Position numbers and translations under genes: made by a program
Assembly: GCF_014189455.1 (NCBI RefSeq)
Contig: NZ_CP050299.1
Coordinates: forward strand, 248,001-312,000
DNA length: 64,000 nt
From: Mesorhizobium huakuii
GTDB lineage: Bacteria; Pseudomonadota; Alphaproteobacteria; Rhizobiales; Rhizobiaceae
Direction: 5' to 3'
Notes under the pieces: generated by a model
Database searches by the model: none
What the model saw: the letters and a program-made list of their open reading frames with translations, nothing else
Told to the model about the DNA's origin: nothing
Shown here: positions 48,501 through 56,605 of the stretch, one piece after another
How the letters are laid out: each line of letters starts with the position of its first letter
Position numbering within the stretch: the first letter of the stretch is position 1

Positions 48501-48912
48501 TTTGGCCCGCGGGTTCAAGAAATCAACACCGATTGTTGTGCGTCTCGGCGCCACGGACATTGAAGTCCATCCAGACCAGGTGGAAGTGGGCGGTGTCGGG
48601 ACTACGCTCCGGTCGATAAGATCGGGGCGCCCGTCGTCAACCGAGCCGGATAGACTTGCAAACTCCCTGTTGCTAAAGGCAGCCGAGCAGCGCCACGGCG
48701 CCGGAGCGACTGTTGAGTCCTACCATATCGCCACGGGCGAGACGACATCCGTCGTCCAAACGCCGGCAAAGCTTCGAAACAGGATCGAGAACAGCATAGA
48801 GATTGCTGCCGCCATCGGTCGAGGCGAGTTTCCGCCTAAAAGCGATGACTGGCAGTGCCCGCGCTGCCGGTACTTTTTTATGTGTCCGGCCCCGGCCGAG
48901 CCAATCGCCTAA
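45559..48912 (+). CDS. ImmA/IrrE peptidase - UvrD helicase - AddB-like nuclease fusion
   Basis: A 1117-aa three-part protein. Residues 1-175: ImmA/IrrE zinc peptidase with HEIGH at 83-87 and EAQANVFARELLLP (Glu124). Residues about 195-880: superfamily 1A helicase with AGPGTGKTRTLVERI (GPGTGKT 212-218), ILALTFSNKAAGELIDRV, DYGDLIML, IHVDEYQDIN, VGDARQSIYRFRGA, VHLLTVHASKGLEFEAVHLP and VAMSRARA. Residues about 890-1117: RecB/AddB-type domain with YERCPRRFYYERVVG and a terminal C-x2-C-x5-C (CPRCRYFFMC), the iron-sulfur pattern of AddB. The usual D-x-K core seems replaced (LRSIRSGRPS), so nuclease activity is doubtful. Peptidase and helicase motifs look complete. It follows the HTH gene by 6 bp. 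Confidence 0.85.
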   Translation: MENFSLIRLAANELREAIDHGLAELRAGAIVERALAKRSLKLEELHVGDATLAGCLGVFNRKYGHVFVQEDLEPPTKLEVIAHEIGHEVVHNGDVAMVRKDYGSPGPGDPVLRVEAYGVKERREAQANVFARELLLPRALARRLFLGGMRARAIAEQTGLNLALVFQQLTDALLLPEPRPPAPARPDKFRKLDDSQKYAADFRGKALLLEAGPGTGKTRTLVERIVQLIQSAEAAPSEILALTFSNKAAGELIDRVGKAVGSPAANIWTSTFHAFGLELLRKHHILFGLSQDPPLVDGSRAIDMLEEALPTLPIFYHQNLFEPALALREILKAIYRAKDELVGWQAYTNLAGAMAERADPSDEQAVIAAAKAKEVALVYRHYQERLQELKQVDYGDLIMLPALRLRDDADFRAKLQAQYRWIHVDEYQDINRASAVLIKGLAGDGRQLWVVGDARQSIYRFRGASVRNVARFGEDYPDHEKAPLRVNYRSTKRIIDTFTGFSRTMKVSDFSLPLNLDPDQDVLGEAPSLSVASDADDEYSRLTASLRELEKGGMPLRTQAVLARSNGTLARVGEELEARNIPILYLGPLFDRPEVRDLLSLLSLLASSGSTLMRVAGFQQYKVSTSDIVKVLSVAKALEIRTIAMLARLEEVVGLSVEGRAGLALIATHLLGLTEGSTPWFVLMEYLFERSNYVVGLLQGNTPSADMRRVAVRQLVEALRSMPKGGTGRRSPIARGLARIRHMVLLADERELRRLPDELSDVDGVHLLTVHASKGLEFEAVHLPGLKKGAFPAPNRADRCPSPDGLVANPIEPDAHEAEEECLFFVAMSRARAILRFYRPATSNGKNANPSTYLEKLHIGSLTTAQITRSVPKPIFTPLNEPPAPTLTARDIEDYERCPRRFYYERVVGMRGDAVESTYRAAHRCLLQVIEAARESSTPLSEDAITEIFENAWAESGLVDHLYEQPYRDLTQTMLSSLRPLLARGFKKSTPIVVRLGATDIEVHPDQVEVGGVGTTLRSIRSGRPSSTEPDRLANSLLLKAAEQRHGAGATVESYHIATGETTSVVQTPAKLRNRIENSIEIAAAIGRGEFPPKSDDWQCPRCRYFFMCPAPAEPIA

Positions 48913-48998
48913 AAAAATCGGCACGGGCACTTCCGCTTTCCCGTCTCTGCAACGATCAGCCCCACAGAAGCCGCGGCAAAGTGCCGGTCGGCAGTTAG

Positions 48999-49700
48999 AT
49001 GGGTGATCACATGTCCCTTCAGGACGTCAGCCAGGACGCCGATCAGCGCGATCGCTTTGCCTACCTGGTCAATTCCGTTCCCAATCGTTCCCGTGACCAC
49101 CAGATCGAAGGTCGCGAGATTCTTGAAAAGTCCGGCTATCTGCCGGCCGACCAGCATATTCTGATCCAGGTCCTGGATTGGGGGACCCAGTCGATAGGGC
49201 TCAACGAAAAGGTGGATCTGCGCGAGGAGGGCATCGAGCAGTTCCGCGCTTTTGCGGGCGACCGTATCTACGCCTTCACGGTGGACCTGCGTGGGTATGA
49301 GTGGGGTGCATCCACGATCGCGGAAGCCGAGCTGCGGGGCTATGTAGGTCTCAGTGAAGATCGGATCTTCACGCTCGATCGCGCGGATACACCGGACAAG
49401 CTGATCGAGGACGGTAGCGATATCGACCTCGACGACCGCGGTGCCGAGCGTCTGAAAGTGGTCGCCCGCCCGATGGTGACTGTGAAAGTCAACAACAAGC
49501 CGGTCAATTTGCGTTTCGGCTGGCATACCGGTGCTGAGATCAAGGCGGCCGCCATTGCCCAGGGTGTCGAAATTCGCCTGGACTTCACCCTCGACGAGGA
49601 GAAGCCGAACGGCGACACCCAGGTGATCGGTGACGATGACCCGACCTTCATCTCGGGAGGCGAAGTCTTCGGTGCCGTCGATCATCACGAGGACAGCTAA
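48999..49700 (+). CDS. Multi-ubiquitin-like protein (three tandem beta-grasp repeats)
   Basis: A 233-aa protein with three repeated ubiquitin-like units: about residues 20-88 (AYLVNSVPNRSRDHQIEGRE, ending EGIEQFRAF), 90-158 (RIYAFTVDLRGYEWGASTIA, ending RGAERLKVV) and 162-230 (MVTVKVNNKPVNLRFGWHTG, ending SGGEVFGAVD). This is the pattern of the bacterial multiubiquitin family encoded beside E2 and E1/JAB genes. It ends HHEDS without a terminal Gly-Gly, so conjugation, if any, would need processing or a non-canonical route. ATG 49011, preceded by GGTGATC, is an alternative start. The stop overlaps the E2 gene start by one base. Confidence 0.85.
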   Translation: MGDHMSLQDVSQDADQRDRFAYLVNSVPNRSRDHQIEGREILEKSGYLPADQHILIQVLDWGTQSIGLNEKVDLREEGIEQFRAFAGDRIYAFTVDLRGYEWGASTIAEAELRGYVGLSEDRIFTLDRADTPDKLIEDGSDIDLDDRGAERLKVVARPMVTVKVNNKPVNLRFGWHTGAEIKAAAIAQGVEIRLDFTLDEEKPNGDTQVIGDDDPTFISGGEVFGAVDHHEDS

Positions 49701-50116
49701 TGACTGGCCTCAAGGCAGGTGTTGCGAAGGCCATCGAGGGCTTTCGTAACCACTTTCCAGACAACCGTATCGAGGTCTGCGCCACCGCCGATGGTGCAGC
49801 ATTTGTCATCGTCGAGGATGTTCCTCTCGGTCCTCCCTACCAGCAGGCTAATACTTGGGTTGGCTTTTTCCTGTCGACTGCCTGCCCTGACGACGACACC
49901 TACCCGTTCTACGTGCGGGGCGACCTCGCACGTCTCGACAAGGCTATGCTCAAGAACCCCTTGCACCCCGGCAAAGTGTTCCCGGATGCCGAGGCTACCA
50001 TGTCCAGACGCGCAAGCGTCATGGTGTCGAGGCGCCAGCGCAACCAATCGTGCTGGTCCTACGAACCGCCGCTCCTCAAGCTCCTCACGGTGATCAAATG
50101 GATGTTGCAGCAATGA
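49700..50116 (+). CDS. E2-like (ubiquitin-conjugating fold) protein
   Basis: A 138-aa protein in the E2 position of a multiubiquitin operon. Features consistent with a bacterial E2/UBC-like fold: IVEDVPLGPPYQQANTWVGF, a PLHPGKVFPD segment like the HPN-type region, and a C-terminal helix PPLLKLLTVIKWML. Cysteines are at 27, 62 and 118; none sits clearly after the HP motif, so the classical catalytic cysteine is not evident. ATG 49700 overlaps the previous TAA and its stop overlaps the E1 start, so translation is coupled across all three genes. Family assignment rests partly on context. Confidence 0.65.
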   Translation: MTGLKAGVAKAIEGFRNHFPDNRIEVCATADGAAFVIVEDVPLGPPYQQANTWVGFFLSTACPDDDTYPFYVRGDLARLDKAMLKNPLHPGKVFPDAEATMSRRASVMVSRRQRNQSCWSYEPPLLKLLTVIKWMLQQ

Positions 50117-51552
50117 GACACACCTGCCAGCTGCGGATGACGCAGGAAATGTACGACGAACTTGTCGCCCACCTTTTTCCTGGCGACGGCGATGAACATG
50201 GCGCCGTGATCCATGCCGGCCTGCTCGAGACCAGGGACGGGCCGGTGCTGACCGCACGTGACTTGATCTTGGCCGTCGAGGGTCGTGATTGGGTGCCGGG
50301 TACGCGCGGCTATCGCAAACTGCTTGCGCCATTCATCTCCAAGCAGGTGCGACGTTGCCGAGACGAGCGTTTGGTCTACCTAGCCGTCCACAACCATCTC
50401 GGCACGGATCGGGTCGCCTTCTCCGATGTTGACATCGAGTCCCACGAGCGCGGTTTCCCGGCGCTGCTCGATCTCATCGACGGGATGCCCGTTGGTTCGT
50501 TGGTATTTGCGCAGAATGCTGTCGCCGGCGATATCTGGCTTCCCGGCAAGAGCCGCCTCCACATCGACCGGATGGTCGTTGTAGGCTCCTGCCGCACCGA
50601 GTTGCGTCCGGCGCCATCGCCGCTTGAGAAGCCCTTTGACCTCCGCTTTGACCGCCAAGTCCGCGTGTTCGGCGCGTCCGGTCAGGCCATCCTCGCCAGA
50701 TCGAAGGTGGCGATCATTGGCCTGGGCGGGGTCGGCTCCATTCTCGCCGAGCTGCTGGGTCGGCTCGGGGTCGGCTCGTTCGTTCTCGTCGATCCCGACC
50801 GGGTCCAGCCGAGCAACTTGCCTCGTCTCGTTCATGCGACCGGTTGGGATGCTATGACCTGGCTGGTTGCGCCCGGGCGGCCAGAGTGGATGCGTAGGCT
50901 TGGGACATCTCTTTCAACGCGCAAAATCGACCTCGTGCGCCGTGTCATTTCCCGTGCAAACCGCAAGGCCACGATCGACCGCCACTTCACCAGTATGGAG
51001 GAAAAGGCGGTGGTCGAGGCGCTCAAGACTTGTGACTACGTTTTTCTTGCTGCCGACGGGCATCGGGCACGGCGCCTCTTCAACGCGGTGGTTCACCAGT
51101 ATCTTATTCCTGGTGTACAACTGGGCACGCGCATCCAGACCAATGACGAGACTGGCACGGTGGTCAACATCCACACCAGCGCTCGTCTCGTCACGCCGGG
51201 ATGCGGCTGCCTGCTTTGCAATCAGGCGATCAGCCAGCAGCGATTGCGCGACGAGAGCATGAGCGGCCAGATGCGCCAGGCGCAGCGCTATGTTGATGGC
51301 GATGACGCCTCGGCACCAAGCGTCATTACGCTCAACGCTCTCAGCGCTTCGCAGGCCGCAAACGACTTCTTGTTCTACATGACTGGTCTAACCAGGGCCG
51401 AGGCTTTCCAAGGCAACGTTCAACAGCACCCGCTAGATCGGCGGGTGAAATTTGTCATGCCGCGGAAGGATGCCAGCTGTGCCGATTGCGGCAATGAAAA
51501 GCAGAGCCGGCTGTCGCGTGGCGATGGAGCGTCGTTGCCCCTCGTCGACTGA
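50113..51552 (+). CDS. JAB/MPN peptidase - ThiF-type E1 fusion protein
   Basis: A 479-aa protein. Residues 1-160 are a JAB/MPN+ domain with Glu28, HNH (93-95), and SDVD (104-107), the JAMM zinc site of deubiquitinase-like isopeptidases. Residues 180-450 are an E1/ThiF adenylation domain: GLGGVGSILAELLGRLGVG (203 on), LVDPDRVQPSNLPR and FLAADGHRARRLFN. CxxC pairs at 366-369 (CLLC) and 456-459 (CADC) form the usual structural zinc site; Cys364 is a possible catalytic residue but this is uncertain. ATG 50113 overlaps the E2 stop (ATGA) and is chosen over ATG 50098. The protein could activate and process the multi-ubiquitin-like protein. Confidence 0.88.
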   Translation: MRHTCQLRMTQEMYDELVAHLFPGDGDEHGAVIHAGLLETRDGPVLTARDLILAVEGRDWVPGTRGYRKLLAPFISKQVRRCRDERLVYLAVHNHLGTDRVAFSDVDIESHERGFPALLDLIDGMPVGSLVFAQNAVAGDIWLPGKSRLHIDRMVVVGSCRTELRPAPSPLEKPFDLRFDRQVRVFGASGQAILARSKVAIIGLGGVGSILAELLGRLGVGSFVLVDPDRVQPSNLPRLVHATGWDAMTWLVAPGRPEWMRRLGTSLSTRKIDLVRRVISRANRKATIDRHFTSMEEKAVVEALKTCDYVFLAADGHRARRLFNAVVHQYLIPGVQLGTRIQTNDETGTVVNIHTSARLVTPGCGCLLCNQAISQQRLRDESMSGQMRQAQRYVDGDDASAPSVITLNALSASQAANDFLFYMTGLTRAEAFQGNVQQHPLDRRVKFVMPRKDASCADCGNEKQSRLSRGDGASLPLVD

Positions 51553-51732
51553 GGGTGCCGCTTGTGGGTTTTGACAACTGCCCCCTCCAACGCGATAGGA
51601 GGCAGCAAACATGTGAGCAGAGGCGCTCGGTAGAAGGCCGTCCGAGCCAAGGACAGCCAAAACCGCCTATCGTGAAATTCTTCTATCGAGCCGCGGTCGA
51701 ACACTCGTATGTTTGTGACCGGAGACCGCCCA

Positions 51733-52992
51733 ATGGCATTTCGATTCGTACACACGGCCGATATTCATCTCGACTCGCCACTGCGTTCGCTGGCGATGCG
51801 AAACCCCGACCTTGCCGAGCTCGTCGGAGACGCCAGCCGTCAGGCGTTTGTCTCGATCGTAGATCTCTGCCTTGCGGAACGTGTCGATGCCCTGGTCATT
51901 GCCGGCGATCTCTATGATGGCGACCAGACGTCGATGAAAACGGCGCGGTTTCTGGCGTCACAGATGACACAACTTCACCAGGCCGGCATCAGGGTTTTCA
52001 AGATCCGTGGCAATCATGACGCCATGTCGCGGATATCGAAACAGCTGGTGTTTCCGGACACTGTGACAATCTTCAGCGGCCGTCCCCAGTCGGTGCTGCA
52101 GACAGCCGGCGGGCTCGACGTCATGTTCCATGGCTTGAGCTTTGCCAGCCCCAAGGCGCCGGACAGTCTGCTACCAAAGTACCCTGCTGGCCGTGAAGGC
52201 GCGGTCAATGTCGGCATCATGCATACGAGCCTGGCCGGATCGCCCGGCCACGACGTCTATGCCCCCTGCAGCGTCGCCGACCTGCACAGCCATGGCTTCG
52301 ACTACTGGGCCCTTGGGCACGTCCATGTCCGCCAGGTCCATCCCGGGGCGAGCACCGTGGTGATGCCAGGAATTCCGCAGGGCAGGGACATCAATGAGGC
52401 CGGGGAGAAATCCGTCACACTGGTGACGATACGAGACGACCGCACCATTGAGGTCGAGGAGAGGCTGACCAGTATCGCGCAATTCGAAAGGGTGAACGTC
52501 GATCTGACCGAAACGGTGGAGTGGTCCGAAGTCGTCGGGCGAGTCCGCTCCGCGCTCGAAGATTTGCGCGCTTCTGTCAGGTCCCGTCATATTGTGGTCC
52601 GTCTGGGCCTGAGCGGGGCTTCACCCTTATCCTGGGCGCTGATCCGTGACCGCGACCTGTTGCTCGCGGAAGCCGAGCAGGTCGCGGAACACACCGGGGA
52701 CACCTGGGTGGAGAAGCTCGAGCTTAACGTTGCTCCACCCGCGGCCGAAACATCCGAGGGCGTTGCTGATCCGATTTTCGAGCTCGCTCAATCCATGCGC
52801 GACGATGCCGGTTCGGAAGCTTTCCGTGCCGAGGCAAGGGCGCTGGTCCAGAAGATGATCGCGGATCTTCCGCCTGACGGGCGCGATTTCGCCGGTAAGG
52901 ACGAGGCTGGGCTGGAGTTGTTCCTCGACAGGGTGCTTGCCAACGGCGCCGATCTGGTCACCGCCCGCCTCAAGGCCGGTGGGTCACAATGA
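51733..52992 (+). CDS. yhaO: SbcD/YhaO-like DNA repair metallophosphoesterase
   Basis: A 419-aa calcineurin-type phosphoesterase. Metal-site motifs are HTADIHLDSP, VIAGDLYDGDQTS, KIRGNHDAMS, and WALGHVHVRQ, followed by a C-terminal capping domain. YhaO-type proteins work as nuclease subunits with a Rad50/SbcC-like partner, here the next gene, which it overlaps by 4 bp. ATG 51733 (MAFRFVHTADIHL) places the motif at the usual N-terminal position; an upstream in-frame ATG at 51709 adds eight unconserved residues. It may belong to general DNA repair rather than to the island systems. Confidence 0.88.
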   Translation: MAFRFVHTADIHLDSPLRSLAMRNPDLAELVGDASRQAFVSIVDLCLAERVDALVIAGDLYDGDQTSMKTARFLASQMTQLHQAGIRVFKIRGNHDAMSRISKQLVFPDTVTIFSGRPQSVLQTAGGLDVMFHGLSFASPKAPDSLLPKYPAGREGAVNVGIMHTSLAGSPGHDVYAPCSVADLHSHGFDYWALGHVHVRQVHPGASTVVMPGIPQGRDINEAGEKSVTLVTIRDDRTIEVEERLTSIAQFERVNVDLTETVEWSEVVGRVRSALEDLRASVRSRHIVVRLGLSGASPLSWALIRDRDLLLAEAEQVAEHTGDTWVEKLELNVAPPAAETSEGVADPIFELAQSMRDDAGSEAFRAEARALVQKMIADLPPDGRDFAGKDEAGLELFLDRVLANGADLVTARLKAGGSQ

Positions 52993-55900
52993 GGCTCCGG
53001 CGACTTGATCTGATCCGTTATGGCAAGTTCACCGACAGGACGATCGACTTCGGGCCAAAACCGGATTCCGGTCCCGACCTGCATATCGTCTTCGGCCTGA
53101 ACGAAGCCGGCAAGTCGACCGCGCTTTCCGGCTATCTCGATCTGCTGTTCGGCATCGAGGAACGCAGCCGCTACAATTTCCTGCACGAGTACAGCGCGAT
53201 GCGCATCGGCGGGGTGCTCGAACTTGGCGGCGCGGAGCACTCGTTCACACGCACGAAACAGCGCACCAACCCATTGTTGAACGCGAATGGCCAACCGGTC
53301 AGCGAAATGGCGATATCAGCACATCTCGCCGGGCTGTCTCGCGACGCATACGAGACCATGTTCTCGTTGGACGACGAAACGCTGGAAGCAGGTGGAAAAT
53401 CAATCCTGGAATCGCGCGGCGACCTAGGCAAGCTGCTGTTCACGGCCAGCGCTGGCCTCGGGCACGCAAGCGATACATTGAGCGTGCTGGAGGCCGAAGC
53501 GGACAAGCTCTATCGCAAGCAGGCACACGGAACCGAGCTTGCGCTGCTCAAGAAGCGGCTTGCGGAACTGAAGTCCGGGAAGGAGGCAATCGACACCTTG
53601 GCGTCGACGTTCGAAACTCTCGAGACAGAGCGTCTGGACGCGACGGAAAAATACGACCGCAGCATCGCCGAACGGTCGGTGCTGTCGGCTCGGCTCGATA
53701 CGATCGCGAAATATCTTCGCGCGATCCCGATCCTTGCTGATATCCGACGTAAGGAAGCCCAACTAGCCGAGTTGCCTGAGATCGCTTCACCGTTACGGAC
53801 CTGGACGGGCAGCATCGCGGACATGATCGAGACCGACGCCAGTCTGAGAACGCGGCTATCCGCGAGTGGGGACGAGCTCGAGCGGGTGACGACGAAAATC
53901 GCCTCGGTCGATGTGGACGCGGTTATCCTTGCGATCTCCGAACGGGTCCGCGGCCTGGCCGACCGCAAGGTGCGCCACGTCTCGGCCGGGCTGGACCTGC
54001 CAAGTCGCAGGACGGAGCTGCAAATTCTCGACAATGCCGTGGCAACCTGCCTTGCTTCCCTTGGAAGGGCGTCGGAGCAATACCCTGCCAAACTGCTCTT
54101 GCCTGCTGCAACCATTGGCGCTGTGCGCACCATGGTCGAGCAGAGATCCGGGATCGTAACCCGGGTGCGCGTCGCGCGCGACGAGGCGGCGGCAGCCGCT
54201 GATGCGCTGCAGGCGGCACGCGAGCGGGTCGGCGAAGAACGAGCCGTGCCCGAGCCTGCCAGGGCCAGGCTGGTCTCGGCTTTGTCTACCGCAAGGGCCA
54301 GCGGGTACGTGAGGGAGACCAAGGCGGCGCGCGAGGCCGCGGATGCGGGAGCAATTCGATGGGAGGCCGCGATCGCGCGCTTGCATCCCTGGTCGGGAGA
54401 TGCCCAGGCATTGGCCAGGATCGCCATTCCGAATGCTGGACGGCTTGGCGCATGGAAGGCGCAGGCCGCAGAGCTGGGGAAGAGCAGTAGTGTCCTTTGC
54501 GAACGTCTTGCCGAGCACCAGGGCAATCACGATTTGTTTTCGGCGCGGCTGGATGCCCTTCGTGCCTCGGTCGATGTCACCGACGATGATGCGGCGAGCG
54601 CCATTCGGCGTGCCCGGGACGAGGCCTGGGCAAGGCATCGCCATGACCTGAGTGGCGATACGGCGGATGATTTCGCGGCATTGCTGGCTCGAGACGACAG
54701 CGGCGCGGCGGGCCGTCTGGCCAACGCCCGGGAGCTCGTTGAGATCCGCAGCACAAACCGCAACCTCGCAGAAACCGCCGCCACCATCGCGCATACGCGC
54801 GACCAACTTGAACGCAACAGCTCAGATCGGGAGGCTGTGCCCTCGGAAGTTCTTGCAGTCGCAAGAGACCTGCTTGGAGAAATCCCCGAGACATCCCCCG
54901 AACAGCTGATCGAACTGATCGAGGATCGCATTGCTGCCCGGATCGATGCGCTCGCGGCCTGGGAGGAGATCGAGCTTTCCCGCAAGAAGACCGAGCGGGC
55001 GGTTGATGAGGAAGGCCGAATACGCCTGGAGCTGAGCGGCGCACGGGCGAGCGTTGGCGTCGGTTCGGATCCTGGTGACAGCCTGGAGACGGCCATGGCC
55101 GTGGCAGAGCTGTTCCTTGAGAGACAATTCAAGGTGGACGCTGAGCGCACCGAGGCGCTCAAGACCGTTGGCACAAGGCAAGAGGATCTGGCCGCTAGAC
55201 GCCGAGCCATCGAAGTCGCTGAGCGACGTGAGGATGAATGGCTAGCCGGCGTTGCCGAAGCGCTCAAGGGCACCTGGCTCGAGAGCGGCATCTCGGCGAC
55301 CGGCGTCGGGGGGCGTCCTCGATCAATTGGCTGAACTGTCCAAATGTCTTCAAGACCGGGACGCCATGCGACTCCGTATCGAGAAGATGGAGGCCGACAG
55401 GGACAATTTTCTGGTCGAGGTTACCGCCGTTGCAGCCGAAGCGGGCGAGGCGGCCAACGACGACGAACCGGAACAGCTGGCGGTTCGGCTTGCCGAGCGC
55501 CTGGAGCGCGCCGAGCGCATGCGCGAGGCCAAGGCAGGCCTCGTCAATGACCTGCAGCGTCTGCAGGATGCGCGTGAGATCCTCGATGCCGAGATTGCGG
55601 CACATGAGCGCCGCAAAAACGAGGTCCTCAGCGTCTTTGGCGTGGCCACGCTGGCGGACGTCGTGCAACGCGACGAACTGCTGCGCGACAGGGATCGTCT
55701 GCGCTCAGCCGTGGCCGAACTTGAGGAGCAGGTGGCGTCCGGGCTCGCGGTGGAAGGGTTCGAGCAGGCGCGTTCGATATTGGATGCTGTCGATCTCGAC
55801 AGTCTCGCAATCGAGAAGGCCGAAGTTGAGCAACGGCTTCGCGACCTTGACGAGGCGTTGCAGCAACAGCTCATTCGGCAGACGCGCGCGACCGACAAGC

Positions 55901-56460
55901 TGGACGCCATTGGCGGCGACGCCGCTGTTGCCCGCATAGATGCCGAACGGCGCACCGTCCTTCTGGAAATCGAGGAAAAGGCCGTCCGTTATATCGAGCT
56001 GAAACTGGGAATAATGTCGGCGGGGAATGCTCTGCGTCTCTACCGCGAGCGTCACCGCTCCGGGATGATGCAGCGCGCATCAGACGCATTCGCCCTCATG
56101 ACGCGCGGCCAGTACTCTGGCCTGACTACCCAACCCGTGAAAGGTGGGGAAGTGCTCATCGCATTGCAGCGCGACGGGCAATCCAAGGTCGCCGACGCGC
56201 TGTCGAAGGGCGCGCGTTTTCAGCTCTACCTGGCGCTCCGGCTCGCGGGGTACTACGAGTTTGCGCAGTTTCGGCCCTCCGTGCCCTTCATCGCAGACGA
56301 CATCATGGAAACCTTCGACCATGTCCGTTCCGAGGAGGTCTTCAGATTGTTCGGGGAAATGGCAAATGCCGGTCAGGTGATCTATCTTACGCATCACCAG
56401 CACCTATGTCAGATCGCCAAGGCTGTTGTGCCGAGCGTAGCGATTCACGAACTTGGATAG
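52989..56460 (+). pseudogene. yhaN: YhaN-like SbcC/Rad50 ATPase, frameshifted by a G run
   Basis: The N-terminal part reads MRLRRLDLIRYGKFTDRTID, with the P-loop VFGLNEAGKSTALSGYLDLL, followed by long coiled coils. The C-terminal part ends with KGARFQLYLALRLAGYYEFA (signature region) and FIADDIMETFDHVRSEE (Walker B). The halves are in different frames. At 55308-55313 a run of six G breaks ISATGVGG; five G would continue as GGVLDQLAELSKCLQDRD and restore a protein of about 1156 aa. Both parts are well preserved. With YhaO it would form an SbcCD-like DNA end-processing complex. Whether it is dead or mis-sequenced is open. Confidence 0.85.
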
Positions 56461-56528
56461 TAATGGGTGATGGTGTCGTAACCGCTCTACGTCGATGAGA
56501 GTGTTTTGTGCTACCCCGAGCCATGCTG

Positions 56529-56556
56529 GTCCGAAATATGTGGACATTTTTCGGAC
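56529..56556. promoter_or_regulatory. AbiE operator 1 (distal inverted repeat)
   Basis: Two 13-bp arms, GTCCGAAATATGT and ACATTTTTCGGAC, are separated by GG and have one mismatch. It lies about 50-75 bp before the antitoxin start. Related to operator 2 and to the orphan site at 1230. Confidence 0.8.
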
Positions 56557-56575
56557 ATTCCAAAGGGCTGGCATT

Positions 56576-56605
56576 TGTCCGAAATACGTATACATATTTC
56601 GGACA
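56576..56605. promoter_or_regulatory. AbiE operator 2 (overlapping the antitoxin start)
   Basis: A 30-bp dyad with no spacer: left arm TGTCCGAAATACGTA, right arm its reverse complement with one mismatch. Its last base is the A of the antitoxin ATG, so a bound repressor would block transcription or translation start. AbiEi antitoxins are known to bind paired inverted repeats in their own promoter. Confidence 0.85.

Noticed and set aside
56506..56604. N-terminal extension of the antitoxin from ATG 56506
   Set aside because: It would be translated from the two operator palindromes and is unlike the family N-terminus.
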